NCBI GenBank assembly: GCA_002509225.1
Contig: DAHL01000026.1
Span: 6,845-15,843 of the forward strand
Source of the DNA: Euryarchaeota archaeon UBA102
Lineage (GTDB): Archaea; Thermoplasmatota; Poseidoniia; MGIII; CG-Epi1
DNA: 8,999 bases
Direction of reading: 5' to 3'
Part shown: positions 4,014-8,999 of the stretch, in pieces
Layout of the letters: the number at the start of each line of letters is the position of its first letter
Position numbering within the stretch: position 1 is the first letter of the stretch
Position numbers and translations under genes: made by a program
Notes under the pieces: model-generated
Databases searched by the model: none
Told to the model about the DNA's origin: nothing
The model's input: only the letters and a program-made list of their open reading frames with translations

Positions 4014-5024
4014 ATGAAACAACAAAAATCTAGACTGGCCATACTAGTCAGTACTGAAACGTTCATAAAGCCATTTAAGAAACAATTTAGTGAAGATTTT
4101 AAGTTGTCTTGGTGGAAAATACCTTACACACCGCCACCGAAAAGACTGATGGATTATTTGGTATTTCCATACAAATTAATGATAAAAAAAATAAAAACTT
4201 TGATGTCACTAATTAGAAGTGAGATCGTTTTTGTTGAATTTGCTAATGAAACTCTCGCTTTAGCTTCTAAATGGAAAGGAAAGAAAACTCTAGTGACTAG
4301 ATTGCATAGATATGAGCTTTTTCAACTTCCAAAAGCAAAATGGGACGTTGTAGATGCAATTATAGTTGTAAACCAAAGAATGAAAGAACGTCTTGAAGAA
4401 AAATTACCAGAAATGGAGGGGAAAATACATTGTGTACCGAATTATCTAGACGTAGATTATTGGACTCCAAAAGAGAACAGAACTAAAACTAATCAGATTG
4501 CAATTGTAGGATCTATAGAACCTCGAAAAGGGCATGATAAAGCGATAGTTGCATTTTCAAAAATAGTGAAAAAATATCCCGATTTAAGATTGAATATAAT
4601 AGGAATAAATAATGATAAAGAATTTTCCAACACACTTGTAAGACTGGCTGAAGATCTAAAATTACGTAATAAAATAAGATTTTTGGGTTTTTCGAATGAT
4701 ATTAAAAGAGATTTTCAAGATACAGATATTATACTATCATTTTCTGAACATGAATCGACACATCTAACTCTCTTTGAGGGGTTGTCGTGTGGTGCATGGC
4801 CCCTTAGTACTACTTGGGATGGTGTGAAAGAATTCTTACCAAATGAAAACTTATTCAGCGATGATAATGAATTTATAAAAAAAGTGAAAAAATTCTATTC
4901 GCTTACTGATGAAGAAAGAATAGAAAAGATAAATAAATTAGCGAAGGAAAGATTAGTAAAATTTACAAAGCCAGATCCTAGGAAAGAAATCTCTGAATTG
5001 ATATTGAAAACGCACAAAAAATAG
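4014..5024 (+). CDS. GT-B glycosyltransferase, GT1/GT4-like
   Basis: The product has 336 residues. The C-terminal Rossmann half is clear: I-A-I-V-G-S-I-E-P-R-K-G-H (162-174), with the nucleotide-phosphate-binding Arg171/Lys172 pair, F-L-G (223-225), and the E-x7-E motif Glu247...Glu255 in ESTHLTLFEGLSCG. These mark retaining GT4-type enzymes that transfer sugars from nucleotide sugars. The N-terminal half is short and weakly conserved, and the gene is very AT- and lysine-rich. No signal peptide or membrane segment is seen, so it should act on the cytosolic face of the membrane. It converges with the flippase gene, two bases away, which suggests a shared role in surface glycan or protein glycosylation. 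The sugar and acceptor cannot be told. The ATG is supported by a Shine-Dalgarno. Confidence 0.88.
   Translation: MKQQKSRLAILVSTETFIKPFKKQFSEDFKLSWWKIPYTPPPKRLMDYLVFPYKLMIKKIKTLMSLIRSEIVFVEFANETLALASKWKGKKTLVTRLHRYELFQLPKAKWDVVDAIIVVNQRMKERLEEKLPEMEGKIHCVPNYLDVDYWTPKENRTKTNQIAIVGSIEPRKGHDKAIVAFSKIVKKYPDLRLNIIGINNDKEFSNTLVRLAEDLKLRNKIRFLGFSNDIKRDFQDTDIILSFSEHESTHLTLFEGLSCGAWPLSTTWDGVKEFLPNENLFSDDNEFIKKVKKFYSLTDEERIEKINKLAKERLVKFTKPDPRKEISELILKTHKK
5016..5021 (-). terminator. T6 run ending the flippase transcript inside the facing gene
   Basis: On the minus strand, six T residues follow the flippase stop (5027) by five bases. They are the antisense of AAA codons at the end of the convergent glycosyltransferase. 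Plus-strand T-rich sequence at 5031-5045 (TTCTTTAATTCTTCC) could likewise stop the glycosyltransferase mRNA inside the flippase gene. Confidence 0.45.
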
Positions 5025-5026
5025 GA

Positions 5027-6550
5027 TTAATTCTTTAATTCTTCCTTAACATAAGATAACATCTTAAATGGATTAATTACGTCATAAAGATAATCGAAAT
5101 CCGCTCTTTTGAATCCTCCGATAGCAGATAAAATTGCGAAATATAAGAATGCACCAAGACCTGAAACTAAGAACAATGAATACCAACGTAACGAATCGGC
5201 ATCTAAATCAAACCATGTACTTATTTGAGATAATAAATATCCTGTAATTATAGCAGAAATAATCTGTTTTCCTAAACTTAAAGAAGGAGGAATGCCCAAT
5301 TGTGTAAATGAAAAAAACCTTAATCCAATACAAGCGATAGAATAAGAAGTGAGTATTGCTAATGCTGCACCTTCAGCCCCTAAACCTGGTAAATCTTGCA
5401 ACCCTAAATGTGGTATTTCTTTAGGAACTAAGTAGAGCATTAAAACCAATGCAGAAATTGTGCTGAGTATACCTATAGCAGACGTTATATCTGGTCTATC
5501 TGCACCTCTAAGTGCAATTGACCAAGGCCTATTAGATATCATAATTAAAGAGCCTAAAACTAGAATTTGTAACGCTCTGCTGGCATCTACAAAATCATTA
5601 CTTAAGAGAATTCGAATTATGTCTGAAGAAAATATACAAACTACCACTACTACAGGCATAGTAACCATTAGAGTATACCTTTCCGATCTATGAATAAGGC
5701 CTGTTAACCCTTCACTTTTTTCCTGATGAATTTTAGAAACTGCAGGCAAGAGCATATACTCCAAAGAGAGGGCAATAGTTCCTAAAAATAGAGCTATTCG
5801 TTGAACTGCATAATATTGGCCCACTTCAGTTTCCGTCCAGAATATACCTATAATTATTTTATCGAAAAATGTATTAACTATGCCTACGATTGAAAGAACT
5901 GCTAAAGGTATTGCATATTTGACATAAGAATTAACAAACGTTCTATCTGTTTTTTCTATAGGATAGTCTTTGAAATACCAAAACATGAAAAATGTTGCTA
6001 AAATAGCTCCGATAAGATAAGCATTAGCAAGCCAGATAACTTTCCATGCAAATAGAGCTGTAAAAATCATAATAATGGCCCGAGTACCTTCTGCAATCAG
6101 ATTTGTAATAGCCACTTTAGCACCCTGTTGAAGGCCTGTAAAAGTATCCTTCATGATTCCTGAATAAATGACAATTACATAATAAGCCAGAATTGATAAA
6201 AGAACTTCAATTCTTACGTCATAAAATTGTTTATCCAATAAAGATGTCCAACTCCAATAAAAGACACCAAAAGCGATTAACATCAAAGATAAGAGAGCTG
6301 TTTGTACAAGGAGAAATGTGCCGATGCACTTAGCTAGATTTTTTCCTTCACTCACTCTTTTTATGTGCGCATTTCTAAAGCCTAAATAAGCTAGAAAAGT
6401 GAATCCGCCGACTAAACTTAAAGCATATGCAATCTCACCTAAAGCATCTGGACCCATATTCCTAGCGACTACGAAAAGAGCTACCCAGCCAATTAGAGCA
6501 TTTATGATTTCAACGCCGAACATCAAGGTGACTTTACGGGAAGTAGGCAC
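5027..6550 (-). CDS. Polysaccharide/oligosaccharide flippase (Wzx-like, MOP exporter superfamily)
   Basis: The product has 507 residues and is hydrophobic over nearly its whole length, with about 12-14 membrane segments (for example 10-30, 40-58, 77-100, 115-133, 155-193, 213-236, 245-270, 293-310, 355-375, 390-413, 428-442, 455-477). Wzx-type marks include an N-terminal amphipathic start leading into TM1, G-P-x-x-L-G-E-I-A-Y-A (33-43), F-F-D-K-I-I-I-G (228-235) and G-A-E-G-A-A-L-A (391-398). Such proteins flip lipid-linked glycans across the membrane. The start is GTG at 6550, with a TATA box 25.5 nt upstream, so a leaderless mRNA is likely; an ATG ten codons in is a less likely start because it would shorten TM1's lead-in. 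It pairs with nearby glycosyltransferases. The substrate is unknown. Confidence 0.92.
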   Translation of the reverse strand: MPTSRKVTLMFGVEIINALIGWVALFVVARNMGPDALGEIAYALSLVGGFTFLAYLGFRNAHIKRVSEGKNLAKCIGTFLLVQTALLSLMLIAFGVFYWSWTSLLDKQFYDVRIEVLLSILAYYVIVIYSGIMKDTFTGLQQGAKVAITNLIAEGTRAIIMIFTALFAWKVIWLANAYLIGAILATFFMFWYFKDYPIEKTDRTFVNSYVKYAIPLAVLSIVGIVNTFFDKIIIGIFWTETEVGQYYAVQRIALFLGTIALSLEYMLLPAVSKIHQEKSEGLTGLIHRSERYTLMVTMPVVVVVCIFSSDIIRILLSNDFVDASRALQILVLGSLIMISNRPWSIALRGADRPDITSAIGILSTISALVLMLYLVPKEIPHLGLQDLPGLGAEGAALAILTSYSIACIGLRFFSFTQLGIPPSLSLGKQIISAIITGYLLSQISTWFDLDADSLRWYSLFLVSGLGAFLYFAILSAIGGFKRADFDYLYDVINPFKMLSYVKEELKN

Positions 6551-6571
6551 GAGTTGAACTAAGGTGAGGGG

Positions 6572-6579
6572 TTTTAAAT
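6572..6579. promoter_or_regulatory. Single near-symmetric TATA box serving divergent pfkB-type kinase and flippase genes
   Basis: TTTTAAAT (ATTTAAAA on the other strand) is centred at 6575.5. One GTG start lies 24.5 nt to the right (6600) and the other 25.5 nt to the left (6550), each at the distance where archaeal transcription begins. No other TATA-like sequence fits in the 49-base gap. Both mRNAs would be leaderless. Confidence 0.65.
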
Positions 6580-6599
6580 CGAAACCGTACTACATTTTT

Positions 6600-7490
6600 G
6601 TGAGTGATGATAGAGTACTGATTGCCGGAGTCCTAGCACTTGATGATTTGAAAACGCCAGAGAGAGAAGGGAAGAATCTGGTTGGTGGTGCTGGCATCTA
6701 TTCTTCTTTGAGTTCCTGTATTTTTACAAATACTTCACTTGTAGGAGCTGTAGGAACTGATTTTCCATTTGAAGTGCTTGAAAGAATGAAAGAAAGAGGA
6801 ATTGATATGGAAAATGTAAAAATAATAGACACCTCGAGTTTTCATTGGTCTGGAGAATATATTGGAAATATGGAAGAAGCGATAACACACCATACAGAGA
6901 CCGAAATATTAGAGAAATTTGATTGGAAAATAAAAAATGAAAATCGAAATCCTAAAGCATTGCTTCTTTGTAATAGTGAACCTAAAACACAACTGAGGGT
7001 ACTGCAACAAGTGAATACGGAAATAACTGCAGCAGATACGATGAACTTATGGATAAAAACGACAAAAAAGGAATTAGATAAAGTTGTGAGTCAAGTTAGA
7101 ATAATGTACATAAATGAGATGGAAAGTTTAGAATACACGAAAGAAAAGGAATACAAACTTGCAGCGAAGAGAATTTTAGAAATGGGGCCAGAATATGTTG
7201 TAATAAAAAGAGGTGCAAATGGATCTGATATTTTTAGTAACGATGAATATGGACATATACCTGCTGTCAAAATAGAGCAATTTGTAGACCCTACAGGTGC
7301 TGGCGATTCTTTTGCTGGGGCATCTATTAGTTGGTTAGCCGAACAGAAAGAAATAAATTTTTCATCTGTTAAAAAATCTTTGGAGTACGGAACGGCAGTT
7401 GCTTCATTCACTGTAGAAGGTATGGGTCCTGAAAAAATGTGGAAGATGAATAAAAAAGATATTGAAAAACGTGTAGATATGATAAAATGA
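6600..7490 (+). CDS. PfkB-family sugar kinase
   Basis: From GTG at 6600 the product has 296 residues. An in-frame GTG at 6564 would add 12 residues but would make the TATA box at 6572-6579 part of the gene, and family members start just before the first strand (here V-L-I-A-G-V-L-A-L-D). Motifs: G-G-A-G-I-Y-S-S-L (29-37), V-G-A-V-G-T-D-F-P (48-56), F-x-W-S-G-x-Y (81-87), L-R-V-L-Q-Q-V (132-138), A-A-D-T-M-N-L-W-I (144-152), V-I-K-R-G-A-N-G (201-208), and DPTGAGDSFAG (230-240) with catalytic base Asp236. The DTMN-x-WI segment places it in a PfkB subgroup that is widespread but not characterised biochemically. It phosphorylates a sugar or nucleoside with ATP; the substrate is unknown. The gene ends two bases from tRNA-Met. 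Confidence 0.9.
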   Translation: MSDDRVLIAGVLALDDLKTPEREGKNLVGGAGIYSSLSSCIFTNTSLVGAVGTDFPFEVLERMKERGIDMENVKIIDTSSFHWSGEYIGNMEEAITHHTETEILEKFDWKIKNENRNPKALLLCNSEPKTQLRVLQQVNTEITAADTMNLWIKTTKKELDKVVSQVRIMYINEMESLEYTKEKEYKLAAKRILEMGPEYVVIKRGANGSDIFSNDEYGHIPAVKIEQFVDPTGAGDSFAGASISWLAEQKEINFSSVKKSLEYGTAVASFTVEGMGPEKMWKMNKKDIEKRVDMIK

Positions 7491-7492
7491 AA
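7484..7492 (-). terminator. T-rich tract ending the tRNA transcript inside the kinase gene
   Basis: Directly after the CCA of tRNA-Met the minus strand reads TTTCATTTT. It overlaps the last codons of the convergent kinase gene, so termination signal and coding sequence share bases. Confidence 0.45.
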
Positions 7493-7569
7493 TGGTGGGC
7501 CCGGCCGGATTTGAACCGACGACCACCCGGTTATGAGCCGGGCGCTCCACCAGACTAAGCTACGGGCCC
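7493..7569 (-). tRNA. tRNA-Met(CAU), elongator type, CCA encoded
   Basis: The minus strand folds as a full cloverleaf. The acceptor stem GGGCCCG pairs with CGGGCCC, the discriminator is A at 7496, and CCA is encoded at 7495-7493. The anticodon loop CUCAUAA puts CAU at 7535-7533 on a five-pair stem CCCGG/CCGGG, and the T arm has GGTTCAAATCC. The G1-C72 pair and the lack of the initiator's three stacked G-C pairs next to the loop (here CCCGG) argue against initiator tRNA. A CAU anticodon could also belong to tRNA-Ile2 after C34 modification, but the body resembles archaeal elongator Met. It follows tRNA-Asn after one base. Confidence 0.93.
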
Positions 7570-7570
7570 G

Positions 7571-7647
7571 TGGCGCCGCTGATCGGATTCGAACCGATGA
7601 CCGCCCGGTTAACAGCCGGGTGCTCTGACCAACTGAGCTACAGCGGC
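7571..7647 (-). tRNA. tRNA-Asn(GUU), CCA encoded
   Basis: Cloverleaf on the minus strand: acceptor GCCGCTG pairs with CAGCGGC, discriminator G at 7574, encoded CCA at 7573-7571. The anticodon loop CUGUUAA carries GUU (7613-7611), and the T arm has GGTTCGAATCC. It is the first gene of a two-tRNA transcript; one base (7570) separates it from tRNA-Met. Confidence 0.97.
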
Positions 7648-7655
7648 CTGTGGAA

Positions 7656-7665
7656 GGTGTTCACC
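7656..7665. repeat. Short palindrome GGTG-TT-CACC in the tRNA promoter region
   Basis: A perfect 4-bp inverted repeat with a two-base centre lies between the tRNA TATA box and the tRNA-Asn 5' end, near the expected transcription start (about 7654). It could be a small operator or chance. Confidence 0.25.
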
Positions 7666-7675
7666 ACTTTTGGTC

Positions 7676-7682
7676 TTTAAAA
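7676..7682 (-). promoter_or_regulatory. TATA box for the tRNA-Asn/tRNA-Met transcript
   Basis: The minus strand reads TTTTAAA, centred at 7679. A start 25 nt downstream, near 7654, leaves a leader of about seven bases before tRNA-Asn at 7647, typical of archaeal tRNA genes. It lies 14 bases past the stop of the upstream glycosyltransferase, so some tRNA may also come from read-through. Confidence 0.6.
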
Positions 7683-7695
7683 CATCAGTGGCGAC

Positions 7696-8832
7696 CTAAA
7701 GTCCTTCATAGACTGCTACTAGCCTCTTAGATTGGACTTCCCAATTAAACTCATCGCAAGCCTTACTCAAAGCTTTGCGTCCCATCTCTTCTCTGAGAAT
7801 TTTGTTATCTCTTAATTCGATTAGTGCCCCTTGAATTCCATCTACACTATGTTCAACAGAAATACCGATATCATGTTTGTTCGTAAAATTTGAAATTTCA
7901 GTACCGTTTGAACAAACTATTGGACGGCCGCAAGACATAGCTTCGAATTGTTTATTAGCTGAAGCTCGTGAATTATTTTTATCATTAGGATCTGTCATAC
8001 AGATTACTACGTCTGCTTCAAGAGTATGAGAGAGGACTGCATCAACAGGCACTACACCTAGAAAGGTTACATTTGGATTTGATTTAGATAAATTAGATAT
8101 CTTTTGAAATTGATTTGGCTTACCGAAGCCTCCGATAATTGCTTTAACGCCATCTAAAGAAGAAACGGCATCTATCAAACCTTCGACGAGGCGTGGTTTT
8201 GATAGATTTCCAATATAGAGTGCAATGAGTTCTGAATTAGATGATTTTTGATATTCTGTATTAGTTATTTTTTTAGCATTCATAACAATAGTACTTGGAA
8301 TTTGACGACCTGCTCGTTTCAGTAATTCATCTAAAAACGGATCATGTGTAGTGATTAAATGATCTACAGACCTAAAACATTCTTTTTCAATATGTGCAAA
8401 ACGCTTTGGAAAAATATATGGAATATCTCTTGAAAGCATATCTGGCCAAAGTTCATGAGAATCGTATACTAATGGAATTTTGAGTTTATTCTTCAACTCT
8501 ACACCTATAGGGAGAGTATCGAGATCGTGACAATGTATAGCATCTAAAGGATTTTTATCATGGATATCTAAAGCCTTGAAATGAGCTTGCTTCCACCAAT
8601 GACTCATTCGTAAAATATCGAAAGTTAAAAAAGTCATAAAACGTGTATTTCTAATTCTTATAACTTCAATATCGTAAAGAAAATCGTGTTCTGGATGGAT
8701 TCCTTCTCTGTCCCAACAGAGTAAAGTTACTTTGTAACCTGCTTCGGATAAACTATTAGCTTCGTTGAGAACCCGTGCATCATTTATACAAGGGTTAGAA
8801 AGTATCATCAAGATATGTGATTTTAGTTTCAT
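7696..8832 (-). CDS. GT4-family glycosyltransferase
   Basis: The product has 378 residues with the two-domain GT-B layout. The N-terminal half has an N-D-A-R-V-L-N-E-A-x-S-L (17-28) helix typical of GT4 acceptor domains, then I-H-C-H-D-L-D-T-L-P-I-G (99-110) and Y-D-S-H-E-L-W-P-D (123-131). The C-terminal half has A-L-Y-I-G-N-L (204-210), F-L-G (257-259) and S-A-N-K-Q-F-E-A-M-S-C-G (291-302). The first Glu of E-x7-E is replaced (Arg289), as is common in GT4 members with the NK-x-FE variant; Glu297 is kept. It transfers a sugar from a nucleotide sugar, probably onto a lipid-linked surface glycan. Its ATG overlaps the stop of the upstream glycosyltransferase by four bases (ATGA), so the two are translationally coupled. 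Donor and acceptor are unknown. Confidence 0.93.
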   Translation of the reverse strand: MKLKSHILMILSNPCINDARVLNEANSLSEAGYKVTLLCWDREGIHPEHDFLYDIEVIRIRNTRFMTFLTFDILRMSHWWKQAHFKALDIHDKNPLDAIHCHDLDTLPIGVELKNKLKIPLVYDSHELWPDMLSRDIPYIFPKRFAHIEKECFRSVDHLITTHDPFLDELLKRAGRQIPSTIVMNAKKITNTEYQKSSNSELIALYIGNLSKPRLVEGLIDAVSSLDGVKAIIGGFGKPNQFQKISNLSKSNPNVTFLGVVPVDAVLSHTLEADVVICMTDPNDKNNSRASANKQFEAMSCGRPIVCSNGTEISNFTNKHDIGISVEHSVDGIQGALIELRDNKILREEMGRKALSKACDEFNWEVQSKRLVAVYEGL

Positions 8833-8999
8833 GATATAGAATGATAAAGATTTATTAAATTCTCAGCTTGTTTTTCCCAATTATAAGTTTCATTGGCTAA
8901 CTTATGACCATTGCGTCCGAGTTTTTCACAGAGTGATGAATCCTCCTTTAATGACATGACCGTTTCTCTCAAAATATCTGGGCTAAAATCTACAGAAAT
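8829..8999 (-). CDS. Glycosyltransferase, C-terminal end (partial, enters from window edge)
   Basis: An open frame from the window edge gives 56 residues ending in TGA at 8831-8829: it includes L-K-E-D-S-S-L-C-E-K-L-G-R-N-G-H-K-L-A (17-35), then Y-N-W-E-K-Q-A-E-N-L-I-N-L-Y (39-52). This L-G-x-N-G-x-K-L ... Y-x-W-x-x-x-A-x-x-L-x-x-x-Y pattern is the usual tail of GT4 glycosyltransferases and resembles the tail of the next gene (M-G-R-K-A ... F-N-W-E). The stop overlaps the next ATG by four bases, so the two form an operon of tandem glycosyltransferases. The catalytic part is outside the window. Confidence 0.8.
   Translation of the reverse strand: MSVDFSPDILRETVMSLKEDSSLCEKLGRNGHKLANETYNWEKQAENLINLYHSIS

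Noticed and set aside
6564..6599. GTG start extending the PfkB kinase by 12 residues.
   Set aside because: It would place the TATA box inside the coding region, and the extension precedes the normal first strand of the fold.
7091..7411. Open frame on the minus strand opposite the kinase gene.
   Set aside because: It is antisense to the conserved PfkB C-terminal motifs and has no plausible start signal.
1..8999. CRISPR arrays, insertion sequences, phage genes or attachment sites.
   Set aside because: No spaced direct repeats, transposase or integrase frames, or tRNA-end duplications are visible.

Overview
The window looks like a compact, AT-rich archaeal chromosome, most likely a marine Thermoplasmatota-type euryarchaeon (Marine Group II/III-like). 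The lineage is inferred; the domain is well supported by an L7Ae-S28e-L24e-Ndk ribosomal operon, an archaeal prefoldin alpha-FtsY pair, TATA boxes placed for leaderless mRNAs, and a box H/ACA guide RNA with kink-loops.

Layout. Positions 1-1660, minus strand: operon rpl7ae-rps28e-rpl24e-ndk, a T-rich terminator, then purQ (cut by the window edge) with its own promoter. Positions 1683-1985, plus strand: leaderless cutA, divergent from rpl7ae. Positions 1988-3675, minus strand: tightly packed operon pfdA-ftsY-DUF4286. Positions 3676-4013: the only long protein-free gap. It holds a three-hairpin box H/ACA small RNA on the plus strand, with a T6 terminator. Positions 4014-6550: a glycosyltransferase (plus) facing a polysaccharide flippase (minus). 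Positions 6600-7490, plus strand: a PfkB-family sugar kinase divergent from the flippase. Positions 7493-7647, minus strand: tRNA-Asn and tRNA-Met one base apart. Positions 7696-8999, minus strand: two translationally coupled glycosyltransferases, the first cut by the window edge.

How the parts connect. The most interesting content is RNA biology around L7Ae. The rpl7ae leader contains a textbook kink-turn whose stem includes the Shine-Dalgarno sequence, so L7Ae probably represses its own translation. About 2 kb away lies an RNA that L7Ae should bind: an H/ACA guide whose three hairpins each have a kink-loop or kink-turn at the top and an ACA exactly two bases after the stem. Hairpin 3 matches the universally conserved helix 69 of 23S rRNA by 12 bp around U1915 (E. 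coli numbering). Hairpin 1 matches the peptidyl-transferase segment just before the UGUCGG. Hairpin 2 has no target I can name.

The other half of the window is cell-surface glycan machinery (glycosyltransferases, flippase, sugar kinase) with tRNAs embedded. Genome packing is extreme: three convergent gene pairs are each separated by exactly two bases, and two divergent pairs appear to share a single near-symmetric TATA box.
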